The position numbers and the translations under genes are program-made. Of a stretch of 64,000 bases of DNA, positions 34,857 through 44,305 are shown piece by piece; the stretch's first letter is position 1; each line of letters opens with the position of its first letter. The notes under the pieces were generated by a model that had not been told where the DNA came from, searched no databases, and worked only from the letters and a program-made list of their open reading frames with translations. The DNA is from an uncultured Erythrobacter sp. GTDB taxonomy: Bacteria > Pseudomonadota > Alphaproteobacteria > Sphingomonadales > Sphingomonadaceae. The stretch covers positions 310,001 to 374,000 of the forward strand of contig CANMIS010000004.1 of NCBI GenBank assembly GCA_947498065.1, read 5' to 3'.

Positions 34857-35867
34857 CTATCTGCCCTCCAGCGCGGCCTCGCATTCGCGCATCAGGGCCG
34901 CGATGATATCTGCCGCAGGTTCTTCCGCCTTCACCATGCCGACGCTCTGACCGGCCATAAGGCTGCCATTCTCGATATCGCCGTCGATCACGGCGCGGCG
35001 CAACGCGCCAGCCCAAAAATGCTCGATCTGCAATTGCGCCTCGCCCATATCGACCTCTTCCCGGTCCAGCATACCGGCAACCTCGATCTGCTTGGCCGTG
35101 AACTCTTCTGTGCCCTTGTTCTTGAGCGCTCGCACCGGGATCACGGGCAAACGCGGATCGACCTGAACGCTGGCATCGGCATCGCGCGCCTTGGCGCGGA
35201 AGAAGGCCTTCTTGAAATCAGGATGCGCAATGCTCTCGGTTGCGCAAGCGAAACGCGTGCCCAGCTGTACACCGCAAGCACCCATCTCAAGATAGCTCGC
35301 AATCGCCTCGCCCCGACCAATGCCGCCAGCGACAAACACCAGATGATCCTCGGCCAGCTCAGGCAGGAATTCCTGCGCCAGAACGCTGGTTGAAACGGGG
35401 CCGATATGGCCGCCTGCCTCCATACCTTCGATCACCAGAGCATCGCCGCCGGACCGCAGCAGCTTCTTCGCCAGAGCCAAAGTAGGGGCGAAAACGATCA
35501 CCTTCGCCCCGAATTCCTTGATCGCCTCTACGCTGCCCTTAGGCGGGATGCCGCCAGCCAGCACGACATGCGTGACCCCATGTTTGCCGCATACGGCGAT
35601 CAGATCGAACAATTGCGGATGCATGGTGATTAGGTTCACGCCGAAAGGCTTGCTGGTCATCGCTTTCGTCGCTGCGATCTCAGTATCGAGCAGATCAGGC
35701 GTCATCGCGCCGCACGCGATCACGCCAAATCCGCCAGCGTTCGAAATTGCTGAAACGAGATTGCGCTCAGACACCCAGCTCATCGCGCCGCAAAGGATCG
35801 CAGTTTCGCAGCCAAGAAAATCGGTTCCGCGCTGCATCAGGGCGGCGCTCTTTGAATAATCACTCAT
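34857..35867 (-). CDS. Nitronate monooxygenase / NPD-type FMN enzyme
   Basis: 336 residues from ATG 35867 (an upstream frame from 35891 adds eight residues that overlap purT). TIM-barrel NPD features: [13 protein letters not shown] near the N-terminus, a GIPPKGSV loop, [11 protein letters not shown] for phosphate/FMN binding, [28 protein letters not shown] near the end of the barrel. The active-site His of class I nitronate monooxygenases corresponds to the H of GGHIG. It may oxidise nitronates or, like FabK-type relatives, act on other substrates. It sits between purT and purU. Confidence 0.8.
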   Translation of the reverse strand: MSDYSKSAALMQRGTDFLGCETAILCGAMSWVSERNLVSAISNAGGFGVIACGAMTPDLLDTEIAATKAMTSKPFGVNLITMHPQLFDLIAVCGKHGVTHVVLAGGIPPKGSVEAIKEFGAKVIVFAPTLALAKKLLRSGGDALVIEGMEAGGHIGPVSTSVLAQEFLPELAEDHLVFVAGGIGRGEAIASYLEMGACGVQLGTRFACATESIAHPDFKKAFFRAKARDADASVQVDPRLPVIPVRALKNKGTEEFTAKQIEVAGMLDREEVDMGEAQLQIEHFWAGALRRAVIDGDIENGSLMAGQSVGMVKAEEPAADIIAALMRECEAALEGR

Positions 35868-35887
35868 GTTTGAGCCGATTAGAGGCC

Positions 35888-37069
35888 TCAATCGCGATAG
35901 GCAATGCGCACCTTGCTCGCGGCCTCACCGGCTAGCTTTCTTGCGCCATCGGTGTCGTCCGCTTTGGCGAGTGCCACCGCCATCCGCCGATAGGGGCGCG
36001 TGACCGGCTTTCCAAAGATGCGAATATCCACATTTTCATCGCTAAGAGCGAGCGCATCAGCAATGCCCTCGAAGCGGAAATCTGAGCTGTTACGGTCGGC
36101 CAAAACCACCGCAGAGGCGGAGGGACGCGCAGTGATTTCTTGCGGAACGGGCATGCCCAAAATCGCGCGGGCATGCAGGTCAAATTCGCTCAGATCCTGC
36201 GAGATGAGCGTCACCATCCCGGTGTCATGTGGGCGCGGGCTCAGCTCTGAAAAGATGACTTCTTCCCCGCGCACAAAGAACTCGACCCCAAACAGGCCGA
36301 GACCGCGTCCCTTGCCGCCGAGCTCTGTCACCACCCTTGAGGCCATTTCTTGTGCTTTGGCGAGCGCAGCTGGGCTCATTGCGGCGGGCTGCCAGCTTTC
36401 CTGATAGTCGCCGCGTTCCTGTCGGTGGCCGATGGGCGGGCAGAAGCTGATCCCGCCAGCATGGCGCACGGTCAGCAAGGTGATTTCATAGTCGAAGTCG
36501 ATGAATTGCTCGACAATCACGCGCCGCCTATCGCCGCGCATATTATCCACTGCATAGTTCCAAGCAGCCTCCAGTCCAGCCGCATCGTCGACCTTACTTT
36601 GGCCTTTGCCCGAAGAGGACATCACTGGTTTGATTACGCATGGGAAGCCCGCATGGGCAGCGCCCTCACGCACTTCATCCAAGCTCTCAGCATAGCGATA
36701 GCGCGAGGTAGTAAGGCCGAGTTGGTCAGCGGCGAGATCCCGGATAGCATCTCGGTTCATAGTTAGAAGCGCTGCGCGCGCCGAGGGCACAATGTTGAAG
36801 CCATCAGCCTCCAATTCGGCCAAGACCTCAGTTCGGATCGATTCGATTTCTGGGACGATAAAGTCTGGCTTGTGCCGAATCGCCACTTCTCTCAGTGTTT
36901 CTCCATCCAACATGGAGAAGACCTCGCGCTCGTCTGCGACCTGCATCGCTGGAGCATTGTCATAGGCATCGCACGCAATCACGCGCGCGCCCAATCTTTT
37001 TGCTGAGATGACAAACTCGCGGCCCAATTCGCCCGAGCCAAGCAGAAGTATCGTTGCTGTAAACGCCAT
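35888..37069 (-). CDS. purT: Formate-dependent phosphoribosylglycinamide formyltransferase
   Basis: 393 residues, the usual PurT length. ATP-grasp layout: preATP motif LLLGSGELGREFVISAKRLG at the N-terminus, the ATP loop PVMSSSGKGQS in the middle, the metal/phosphate residues in GLFGVEFFVRGEEVIFSELSPRPHDTGMV. It makes formyl-GAR from GAR, formate and ATP without folate. It is followed by an FMN-oxidoreductase gene and purU on the same strand. Identity is certain. Confidence 0.96.
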   Translation of the reverse strand: MAFTATILLLGSGELGREFVISAKRLGARVIACDAYDNAPAMQVADEREVFSMLDGETLREVAIRHKPDFIVPEIESIRTEVLAELEADGFNIVPSARAALLTMNRDAIRDLAADQLGLTTSRYRYAESLDEVREGAAHAGFPCVIKPVMSSSGKGQSKVDDAAGLEAAWNYAVDNMRGDRRRVIVEQFIDFDYEITLLTVRHAGGISFCPPIGHRQERGDYQESWQPAAMSPAALAKAQEMASRVVTELGGKGRGLGLFGVEFFVRGEEVIFSELSPRPHDTGMVTLISQDLSEFDLHARAILGMPVPQEITARPSASAVVLADRNSSDFRFEGIADALALSDENVDIRIFGKPVTRPYRRMAVALAKADDTDGARKLAGEAASKVRIAYRD

Positions 37070-37078
37070 GGCTAGCCC

Positions 37079-38047
37079 TTAGCGGGCTGCGAAGCTGACT
37101 CCAAGCTCGCCGACCATTGGCCGTTCACGAAAGACGATTGGCCCGCGGGTATCCCCGCTCACGCCGACACGCATCCCGCCGCTCGCGCGCGCCATCACCA
37201 AAGCAAGCTCAGCCTGCTTAAAAGCTTCATTCACGCTGGAGCTGAGGGTGGTCAGGCCAACACTGGCCGAAAGGCGCGGTTCGCCTGGCGTCGCGCCAAT
37301 TGCGAGCGCTGCGAAGGTTTCGAGCACATCTTCGCACCAGACCCGGGCGTCTTCGGACGACATGCCAGGCAAGCAGACCGCAAAGCGGCCGCCATCGAGA
37401 TGCGCGAGATCATAGTCCGGCTGCGACATCGCTTCGAGGAATTGTGCACAGGCCCACAGCACTTCTTCGGCTGCGCTCTGGCCATACTGCATGAAAATCG
37501 CCCGGAACCGGTCGAGTTCGAACAGGGCGAGCGCCCCGCCCTCATCACTCTTCTTGGCGCGCCGCAACTTCACGGCAAAGACTTTGCTGTTGCACAGGCC
37601 AGTCAAATGGTCGGTGGTGGCGCTGGCATAAAGCTCGCCTTCAAGCATGCGGCGATGCTCGATCGAACGCAGCAGGCCAAGAGCGCCGCAGGCCGTGCCG
37701 TCATCATTGAGGACAGGACGCAGGCTCAGCGAATGCCATTTGCCTTGGTCGGCCAGACCGGTTTCGCCGGGTATCGCAATCGGAAACTCGAAAGGTCCCT
37801 CTGTCGCATTGCCGCTGATGGCAGCCGCAACAAATATGCGCAGACCATCCACGTAATTGGCACAGGCCAAATCCGCGATATGCGGCAAGAACAAGAGCTG
37901 ACTGAGCTCAAGCCCCATTGTTTTGATGTTCGGTGATGCATGCTGAATGAAACCATTCGCATCCAATTTGACGACGATGTCACCGGCAGCTTCGGCCAGT
38001 AGACCGTGCAGCTCGGCACCCTCTGTAGCGCTTAAACCAATTTCCAT
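37079..38047 (-). CDS. PAS-degenerate GGDEF protein
   Basis: 322 residues from ATG 38047; the frame extends to 38149 with a hydrophobic prefix that has no ribosome-binding site. A PAS-like domain (about 15-130: DIVVKLDANGFIQHASPN) precedes a GGDEF-fold domain (about 145-300: ATTDHLTGLCNS). The signature is DGGRF where GGDEF is expected, so diguanylate cyclase activity is probably lost. It may bind c-di-GMP or GTP, or be a structural remnant. Cytoplasmic. The nearby PilZ-XRE gene hints at a shared c-di-GMP theme. Confidence 0.75.
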   Translation of the reverse strand: MEIGLSATEGAELHGLLAEAAGDIVVKLDANGFIQHASPNIKTMGLELSQLLFLPHIADLACANYVDGLRIFVAAAISGNATEGPFEFPIAIPGETGLADQGKWHSLSLRPVLNDDGTACGALGLLRSIEHRRMLEGELYASATTDHLTGLCNSKVFAVKLRRAKKSDEGGALALFELDRFRAIFMQYGQSAAEEVLWACAQFLEAMSQPDYDLAHLDGGRFAVCLPGMSSEDARVWCEDVLETFAALAIGATPGEPRLSASVGLTTLSSSVNEAFKQAELALVMARASGGMRVGVSGDTRGPIVFRERPMVGELGVSFAAR

Positions 38048-38383
38048 TGCCGTATTGCCCCCGGCTTTGACACCCCCCGGGTCAAACCGTTCTATAGTTA
38101 AGATCAACAAATAAACTAACGAATGCCAGTAATCGCTATTAGAAAGCACAGACTTGCATTACTTTTCTGAAGTTTTGTTAGTTTAGTAAATTAACTTACC
38201 TAAAAAACGAATCAACCTCAGATATACTTACCACAATTTGAAAATTTATTGAGAATCATATTCATACCTATTCATATGCACTCGCAAGATTTTCAAACAA
38301 TCCGCCACTTGGCATGCCATGTGCGAATCAATGTTGAGCTTCTTCTACCGCAATCTGTGTCTTGTGTTTGTAAAACAATATTC
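38048..38383. other. 336-bp AT-rich gap
   Basis: Between the GGDEF and PilZ-XRE genes, both on the minus strand. Strongly AT-rich from 38140 to 38280, likely the promoter of the GGDEF gene. No gene is supported. Confidence 0.4.
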
Positions 38384-39073
38384 TCAAAGCTCGATCATGA
38401 TACGCACCTTATCGGGTGTCGTTCCGAGGCTGGTAGCAATACGTAAACGGCTCTCATTGATGATCGCAGTGCTGTCATCTGGGGTGGCTGCGCCTGACAA
38501 ATCATCGGTTGAAACACCCAAAACCTGAGCGATCGCATCAAGCCGATCTGGCAGCGGGCGCGCTTTGCCTTTTTCCCAGGCCCACACGGTCGGTTTGCTA
38601 ACCCCAAGATATTCAGCAACTTGAGCAAGGGTAAGGCTGCGCTCTTTGCGCAAGCGTGACAATTTGAGGCCAAGGGTCTCATTGGTGATGGGGGTCATCA
38701 CGGGAATTGCGGGAGTGCTCCCGATGGCCTCTGGCAGCGGTGCGTCAGAGCGCAATTCAGCCGCAGCCAAGGCCGCTGAACTAAGGGCTTTCGCGAAGGC
38801 GCATCCAAACAAAGAACCGCTGACCCAGACGATTTCAGCGACCACTTCGCCGATCTGTGGCAGCTCCACAGCCAGCGTCTCTCCGCGCACGACTGGCAGG
38901 CCTGTTTCGACCAACAAGCCCGTTGCCGAGATATTGTGGACCGTAACATTCGCATTCACGCCGCCAGGCAGCACGCCGCTGGTCTCTAGGCGCAGCTCGC
39001 GCCTTGGCTCATCGCGTTGTCCATCAGAACTGTAGGCAGGCTCAATTGGGCCCAGATGTGCTCTCAACACCAT
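38384..39073 (-). CDS. PilZ-XRE fusion protein (candidate c-di-GMP-responsive regulator)
   Basis: 229 residues. The N-terminal half is a PilZ domain with both c-di-GMP motifs: RRELR (RxxxR, about 24-28) and NISATG (NxSxxG, about 47-52). The C-terminal half is a Cro/C1 HTH (about 130-190: LRKERSLTLAQVAEYLGVSKPTVWAWEKGKARP). The domain order gives a DNA-binding protein with a built-in second-messenger sensor. It starts at ATG 39073, facing lysC across a 119-bp gap. Domain calls are firm; response to c-di-GMP is inferred. Confidence 0.85.
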   Translation of the reverse strand: MVLRAHLGPIEPAYSSDGQRDEPRRELRLETSGVLPGGVNANVTVHNISATGLLVETGLPVVRGETLAVELPQIGEVVAEIVWVSGSLFGCAFAKALSSAALAAAELRSDAPLPEAIGSTPAIPVMTPITNETLGLKLSRLRKERSLTLAQVAEYLGVSKPTVWAWEKGKARPLPDRLDAIAQVLGVSTDDLSGAATPDDSTAIINESRLRIATSLGTTPDKVRIMIEL

Positions 39074-39192
39074 AGTCGCGACTCCTTTGCGAGCCGCAAA
39101 TCTTGCCGAGCAGAGTTAAGAAGTAGTTAGCGGCTAGCGCCTAACCCGATGAAGCGAGACCTTAACCAGTTAGACGCCGCAAAAGCGCGTGA

Positions 39193-40497
39193 TCAGACGG
39201 CTTCTTCCACCGCATCAAGCCCATAGGCAGTGTGCAAAACGCGCACAGCAAGCTCAGTTTCATCCTCATCAATCAGCACGCTGACCTTAATTTCTGAGGT
39301 TGAAATCGCCTGAATGTTAATCCCGCGATCTGACAGAGCGCGGAACATGGTGCTGGCGACACCGGCGTGGCTTTTCATACCAACGCCAACGACGCTGATC
39401 TTCGCAATATGGCTGTCGGTAATGATCCGGTTGAACCCAATATCCTCAAGCCGGTCTTCCAGCATTGCTTGCGCGCGGGCCAGATCCGCTTGAGGCACAG
39501 TGAAGGTAACGTCGGTCTCGCCCTTATCGCGGCCAACGTTCTGAATGATCATGTCGACGTTGATGCTGGCATCGGCGAGCGGTTCAAAAATGTGGGCCAC
39601 AGCGCCGGGTTTATCAGGCACACGGGTGAGGATGATTTTCGCCTCGTTTTTGTCGTGCGCAATACCGGTTACCAGCTGGCGTTCCATATCGCCGTTCTCC
39701 ACCAATTGATCCATTTCCATATCCGAGACGATCAGCGTTCCCGGCAGTTCATCTGCGCTCGCCGCATCATCATCGCCAAAGCTGGAGAGCACTTGAATGC
39801 GCACTCCAGCTTTCATTGCCAGCCCGACCGATCTGGTTTGCAGCACTTTGGCGCCTACCGAAGCCAGTTCGAGCATTTCTTCGTAAGTCACCGCCTTAAG
39901 CTTGCGCGCTTTGGCCACAATGCGCGGGTCGGTGGTATAGACGCCGTCAACATCGGTGTAGATGTCGCAGCGATCGGCGTTGATCGCAGCAGCAATGCCT
40001 ACCGCAGAGGTGTCTGAGCCGCCGCGCCCCATAGTGGTGATCCGGCCTTCCTCAGAGACGCCTTGAAAGCCCGGAATGACAGCGATCTCGCCATCTTCCA
40101 GCGCTTCGATCAGGCCGGGCGCGTCGATCGTTTCGATCCGCGCCTTTGAGTGCGCCTCAATCGTGCGCACCGGCAATTGCCAGCCCAGCCAACTGCGCGC
40201 CTTTGTGCCCAATGACTGAAGCGTGAGTGCGAGTAGCCCGCTGGTCACTTGTTCTCCGCTAGAGACAACCACGTCAAACTCGGCGGGATCATACAGCGCA
40301 TTGGCCTCGCGGCAGAAATTGATCAGCCGGTCAGTCTCGCCGGCCATGGCCGACACAACCACCGCGACTTGATTGCCAGCAGCTGCCTGCGCCCGCACGA
40401 GATTGGCGACACGGCGAATGCGCTCGGTTCCGGCCATTGATGTGCCGCCGAACTTCATCACGATCCGTTTCCCGCTCTTGGGCCCACTCTTGGCCAA
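39193..40497 (-). CDS. lysC: Aspartate kinase
   Basis: 434 residues. The kinase motif KFGGTSM is near the N-terminus, with VSSGEQVTSGLLAL and GRGGSDTSAVGIAAAINAD in the active site region. Two ACT domains at the C-terminus (GIAHDKNEAKIILTRVPDKPG and SVVGVGMKSHAGVASTM) bind Lys/Thr for feedback inhibition. It phosphorylates aspartate as the first step to Lys, Met and Thr. It is divergent from ubiG. Confidence 0.95.
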   Translation of the reverse strand: MAKSGPKSGKRIVMKFGGTSMAGTERIRRVANLVRAQAAAGNQVAVVVSAMAGETDRLINFCREANALYDPAEFDVVVSSGEQVTSGLLALTLQSLGTKARSWLGWQLPVRTIEAHSKARIETIDAPGLIEALEDGEIAVIPGFQGVSEEGRITTMGRGGSDTSAVGIAAAINADRCDIYTDVDGVYTTDPRIVAKARKLKAVTYEEMLELASVGAKVLQTRSVGLAMKAGVRIQVLSSFGDDDAASADELPGTLIVSDMEMDQLVENGDMERQLVTGIAHDKNEAKIILTRVPDKPGAVAHIFEPLADASINVDMIIQNVGRDKGETDVTFTVPQADLARAQAMLEDRLEDIGFNRIITDSHIAKISVVGVGMKSHAGVASTMFRALSDRGINIQAISTSEIKVSVLIDEDETELAVRVLHTAYGLDAVEEAV

Positions 40498-40549
40498 TTT
40501 ATTTTCGCTCCTGCTGGTTCACCGTGCTGCGCGCTGTTAAGGGCGGTGA

Positions 40550-41287
40550 ATGACAAAGGCAAATGTCACAAGTGTAACTATCCGCCCAGAGGAGGCCGAA
40601 CACTTCGCCTCTTTGGCGCGTGATTGGTGGAACCCGAAAGGGCCGATGGCCTCTTTGCACCAAGTGAACCCGGTAAGGCTGGAGTTCATTCGCGGCGCCA
40701 TCGACGCGCATTGGAGCGGCTCAGCCAGCAATGCCAAACCTCTTGCAGGCAAGAGCGCGCTCGACATCGGCTGCGGCGCTGGCCTCGTTTGCGAACCCAT
40801 GGCCCGATTGGGCGCGGCAGTAACAGGCGTCGATGCCGCCGCTGAGAACGTCTCAGCCGCCGCCGCTCATGCCGAGGCTGTTGGGCTCGACGTTCGCTAC
40901 ATGGCTGGCGAGCTGGCGGGGCTTGATATCGGCCAATTTGACCTCGTGACCTGCCTCGAGGTTGTTGAGCACGTCGCGGATAAGCCCGCGTTTCTGGCCA
41001 ATGTTGCGGGCCGCATTGCGCCGGGCGGGTTGCTGGTCATGTCGACGCCCAACCGCACGGCGGCAAGCCGTTTGCTGCTCGTCGGTGCTGCCGAGGCCAT
41101 CGGCTATGTGCCGAAGGGCACGCACAATTGGTCCGACTTCGTCACGCCCGAAGAGCTCTCTGACTTGCTATCAGACGTCGGACTCGAGCTGATCGATCAA
41201 CAAGGCATCGCCTACCGGCCAGGCAAAGGCCTGCACCTGTCCGATGATGAGGCACTCAACTACATCCTCTCAGCCCGCCGGATCTAG
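40550..41287 (+). CDS. ubiG: Ubiquinone biosynthesis O-methyltransferase
   Basis: 245 residues. SAM motif I (LDIGCGAGLVCEPMARLG) and the UbiG-specific parts are present: FASLARDWWNPKGPMASLHQVNPVRL at the start, FDLVTCLEVVEHV and the HNWSDFVTPEEL region. It carries out both O-methylation steps of ubiquinone synthesis. Divergent from lysC; the last 4 bases overlap the convergent glpQ gene. Confidence 0.94.
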   Translation: MTKANVTSVTIRPEEAEHFASLARDWWNPKGPMASLHQVNPVRLEFIRGAIDAHWSGSASNAKPLAGKSALDIGCGAGLVCEPMARLGAAVTGVDAAAENVSAAAAHAEAVGLDVRYMAGELAGLDIGQFDLVTCLEVVEHVADKPAFLANVAGRIAPGGLLVMSTPNRTAASRLLLVGAAEAIGYVPKGTHNWSDFVTPEELSDLLSDVGLELIDQQGIAYRPGKGLHLSDDEALNYILSARRI

Positions 41288-42369
41288 CGTTTCTGCTGCT
41301 CAAGCACTTCCACTAGCTCACCAACATTGTCGGTGAAGAACCCATCCGCCCCGCTCTCTATCGCGCGGCCCCACAGCCATTGATAGCGCCCATCGCCCGC
41401 CGGTCCGCCGGTCCCCTTCAAACCGGCAGGCAAAAAGCCGTTCTCCTTGCGCAGGGTCCAGAGATGTACCGTAAGGCCCGCCGCATGAGCATTAGCGACC
41501 AGGTCAGTGAGCGAGCCATCCTCATTGACGATGTAGCTCAGCCCCGGACCAATCCCGTCGGCGTACTCAGCGATCTCTGCGAGACCTGATGGCGTGACCA
41601 TGTCCGCCCAGCGCAGCTCCGGCTCGTCATACGGGCCGCCTTCTGGATGGATCAGCAGCACCAGCGGCACATCCACGCGCTGATTGAGCCGTTGTAGCGA
41701 TCCAACCTCGAAAATCTGCACAAAGATGCGGCTGTCCGCCTTATCCAGGCTCAAGGCACGCAGATCGCGCACCAGTAGGTCGACCATATCAATGCCGGCC
41801 TCTTGCAACATGAAGGTCGGGTGCTTGAGCTCTGGATAGAGGCCAATGCTCCGCCCAGTCTCCGCCTCTTTGGCGCGCACCAGCTGTACCACTTCTTCGA
41901 AGGTCGGCACCTGATAGAGCCCATTGTAAGCCGTATTGCTGGGCCGCGCGCTCGGCACGCGTTCGCGCGCGCGCAGGGTGCGGATTTCAGCGAGGGTGAA
42001 GTCTTCTGCAAACCAGCCTGCGACCAATTGGCCATCGATCATCTTGTCACGGCGGCGATCCTCAAACTCCTCGCGGCTCGCCACGTCAGTGGTGCCGGAG
42101 AGCTCGTTTTCATGCCGCGCGATCAGCACCAGGTCCTTGGTCGCGACCAGATCGGGCTCGATGTAGTCAGCGCCCAGTTCTATCGCCAGCTCATAGGCGG
42201 CAAGTGTGTGCTCCGGGCGATCGCCGCTGGCACCGCGATGGGCGATGATGAGCGGCCGATCAGCCACGCGCACTGCCTCCGACTGCGCCGCCGCACAGGC
42301 AGGCATCAAGACCGGTGAAATCGCTGTGAGCGCGCATGCGAGCAGACCTAAGACAGAGCCGCGGACCAT
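41284..42369 (-). CDS. glpQ: Glycerophosphodiester phosphodiesterase
   Basis: 361 residues with a signal peptide (about 1-28). The GDPD motif IIAHRGASGDRPEHTLAAYE, the metal ligands in ADYIEPDLVATKD, and the following catalytic His in IARHENEL are intact, as is the ELKHP Glu. It hydrolyses glycerophosphodiesters in the periplasm to glycerol-3-phosphate and an alcohol, in phosphate and lipid salvage. The start overlaps the 3' end of the ArsC-like gene, so the two are probably co-transcribed. Confidence 0.9.
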   Translation of the reverse strand: MVRGSVLGLLACALTAISPVLMPACAAAQSEAVRVADRPLIIAHRGASGDRPEHTLAAYELAIELGADYIEPDLVATKDLVLIARHENELSGTTDVASREEFEDRRRDKMIDGQLVAGWFAEDFTLAEIRTLRARERVPSARPSNTAYNGLYQVPTFEEVVQLVRAKEAETGRSIGLYPELKHPTFMLQEAGIDMVDLLVRDLRALSLDKADSRIFVQIFEVGSLQRLNQRVDVPLVLLIHPEGGPYDEPELRWADMVTPSGLAEIAEYADGIGPGLSYIVNEDGSLTDLVANAHAAGLTVHLWTLRKENGFLPAGLKGTGGPAGDGRYQWLWGRAIESGADGFFTDNVGELVEVLEQQKR

Positions 42370-42695
42370 TCTTCCTCCTTAAACCCAATCAGCAAACCGC
42401 CATCATACTCGGCGACGGGTCGCTTGATCATGGACGGGTGCTCTTGCAGCAATGTGACAGCCTTTGCAGGGGTGATGTCGGCTTTGTCAGCATCGGACAG
42501 TTTGCGGAAAGTCGTGCCGCGCCGGTTGAGCACCACATCGACGCCCTTGTCCGCGATCCATGCCTCCAGTTTGGCTGGATCGGTGCCGACCTTCTTGTAA
42601 TCATGGAAGTCGAAAGTGTGACCTTTGGCATCGAGCCATTTGCGCGCTTTTTTGACAGTATCGCAGTTCGGAATCCCGTAAATCTGCAGTTTCAT
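42348..42695 (-). CDS. ArsC/Spx-family thioredoxin-fold protein
   Basis: 115 residues from ATG 42695 (a TTG two codons upstream is also possible). It has the ArsC-like fold: YGIPNCDTVKKARKWLD at the N-terminus with a single Cys (C-x-x-x, no second redox Cys nearby) and LNRRGTTFRKL in the middle, with KRPVAEYDGGLLIGF at the C-terminus. This matches the YffB-like subgroup, thought to be GSH-dependent reductases. The 3' end overlaps glpQ by 22 bp. Confidence 0.85.
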   Translation of the reverse strand: MKLQIYGIPNCDTVKKARKWLDAKGHTFDFHDYKKVGTDPAKLEAWIADKGVDVVLNRRGTTFRKLSDADKADITPAKAVTLLQEHPSMIKRPVAEYDGGLLIGFKEEEWSAALS

Positions 42696-42816
42696 GCCCA
42701 ATCCTTACCCATCTTATTGGAACACATTTCACGTTTTGGAACATGTCCAGTTGGCCCGCCTTCCGCATCATCACAAACACAATTGCTGGCCCAATGTTGC
42801 ATCATAGTTCGCACTC

Positions 42817-43302
42817 TTATCGCCCAGTTGGCGTGTAGGACAGATGCGCATCGGCAATCGCCACCGCCAGCGCATCGGCCGCATCTGCGCCCGCCAAAAC
42901 CGCATTTGGGAGCAAGACCTTGAGCATAGCCTGAACCTGCTCTTTGTCCGCTGCGCCCGTCCCGACCACAGCCTTCTTGACCGAGCGCGCCGCATGCTCG
43001 CGCACTTCAAGACCCCGCGCCCCGCATGCGGCCAGCACAGCGCCGCGCGCCTGCGCCAGCTTCAACGTTGATTGCGGGTTTTTGTTGACGAAGATCTCTT
43101 CTGCCGCCGCACGGTTCGGATCATGCTCTGCAATCACCGCATCCAGCGCGGTGACCAGATGCGACAAGCGCGCCGCCATTGGCGCTTTGGCGTCCGTCTT
43201 AATCTGACCATTGGCAATATGGCTGATCCGGCTGCCTTCACTGCGCAGCACGCCCCAGCCGGTGCAGCTGAGCGAAGGGTCAAGGCCGAGGATAATGGTC
43301 AA
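42817..43302 (-). CDS. ruvC: Holliday junction resolvase RuvC
   Basis: 161 residues. The four acidic catalytic residues are visible: D in ILGLDPSLSCTGWG, E in AAEEIFVNKNP, and two Asp in DAADALAVAIADAHL. It cuts Holliday junctions with RuvAB. RuvAB genes are not in the window. It lies downstream of yebC, a common pairing, with a REP-like repeat and a possible small membrane ORF between. Confidence 0.96.
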   Translation of the reverse strand: MTIILGLDPSLSCTGWGVLRSEGSRISHIANGQIKTDAKAPMAARLSHLVTALDAVIAEHDPNRAAAEEIFVNKNPQSTLKLAQARGAVLAACGARGLEVREHAARSVKKAVVGTGAADKEQVQAMLKVLLPNAVLAGADAADALAVAIADAHLSYTPTGR

Positions 43303-43322
43303 TTCAAAATAATCCGCTCACT

Positions 43323-43394
43323 CTGAGCTTGTCGAAGGGTTGTACTGTCTCAATTGGCCGCTCGAACAAAAGTGCAGTGCTTCGACAGGCTCAG
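43323..43394. repeat. REP-like inverted repeat (sphingomonad palindromic element)
   Basis: CTGAGCTTGTCGAAG at 43323-43337 and its near reverse complement CTTCGACAGGCTCAG at 43380-43394 (14 of 15 match) face each other across 42 bp in the ruvC-yebC gap. The sequence family is widely repeated between genes in sphingomonad genomes. Confidence 0.75.
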
Positions 43395-43419
43395 CACGAA
43401 CGGTCGAGAGACAAAGGAA

Positions 43420-43512
43420 TCACAATCCGACCATCCAGCCAAGCCGCCAAGCGATCGCGAGCAGAAACGCAGCCCCTAGCGATAGCGCCAGCAGCCATTC
43501 CAGCCGCGTCAC
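43420..43512 (-). CDS. Possible 30-residue single-pass membrane protein
   Basis: A GTG at 43512 overlaps the yebC stop (GTGA) and opens a 30-codon frame, mostly hydrophobic: a basic/acidic start (VTRLEW), then [16 protein letters not shown] and a short RLGWMVGL end. Translational coupling and the clean membrane helix argue for a real small protein; short length, a rare start and lack of recognised relatives argue against it. Confidence 0.4.
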   Translation of the reverse strand: MTRLEWLLALSLGAAFLLAIAWRLGWMVGL

Positions 43513-44255
43513 GCGTCAAGTTTCGCCATCACCTCATCAGAGATTTCGTAATTGCCCCAAACGGTCTGCACATCATCATCATCGTCGAGCGTGTCGATCA
43601 GCTTGAGTAATGTGCCAGCGCCTTTCTCATCAAGCTCAACCGTCAGGTTCGGCTTCCATGCGAGTTTCACTTCCTTGGCCTCGCCAAGAGCTTTCTCAAG
43701 CGCGGATGCGACCTCGTGAAGATCATCGGCTGCGGTCCAAATCTCATGGCCATCATCGCTAGAGGCAATGTCCTCTGCGCCCGCTTCCATCGCCGCCTCC
43801 AGAACCTTGTCCTCGCTCCCTGCCTCAGCAGAGTACTCGATATAGCCGAGCCGTTCAAAGCCATGCGCAACTGAGCCTTCTGTGCCCAGATTGCCGCCAT
43901 TCTTGCTGAAGGCAGTCCGCACCGCTGTTGCCGTGCGGTTGCGATTGTCGGTTAGCGTTTCGACGATGATCGCGCTGCCACCGGGGCCATAGCCTTCATA
44001 GCGGACCTCTTCGTAGTTCTCGTCATCGCCCGCGCTTGCCTTGTCGATGGCGCGCTGGATATTGTCCTTTGGCATCGATTGGCCTTTGGCAGTGTTGACC
44101 GCCAGGCGCAGGCGCGGGTTCATATCCGGATCGGGCGTGCCCATTTTCGCTGCCACGGTAATTTCGCGGGAAAGCTTGGAAAATAGATTAGAACGCTTTT
44201 TGTCCTGCGCACCTTTACGGTGCATGATGTTCTTAAATTTGGAATGGCCTGCCAT
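43509..44255 (-). CDS. yebC: YebC/PmpR-family regulator
   Basis: 248 residues. The strongly conserved N-terminus [20 protein letters not shown] is present, followed by the family regions ([20 protein letters not shown] and [19 protein letters not shown], each at the usual place). YebC proteins bind DNA and some act on translation of proline-rich stretches. Upstream of ruvC on the same strand. Name is secure; exact role varies between species. Confidence 0.94.
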   Translation of the reverse strand: MAGHSKFKNIMHRKGAQDKKRSNLFSKLSREITVAAKMGTPDPDMNPRLRLAVNTAKGQSMPKDNIQRAIDKASAGDDENYEEVRYEGYGPGGSAIIVETLTDNRNRTATAVRTAFSKNGGNLGTEGSVAHGFERLGYIEYSAEAGSEDKVLEAAMEAGAEDIASSDDGHEIWTAADDLHEVASALEKALGEAKEVKLAWKPNLTVELDEKGAGTLLKLIDTLDDDDDVQTVWGNYEISDEVMAKLDA

Positions 44256-44305
44256 GGTCTCTGAATCACTACCGCTACAAATGTATGAAGGGTGGCCTTA
44301 CTCCG

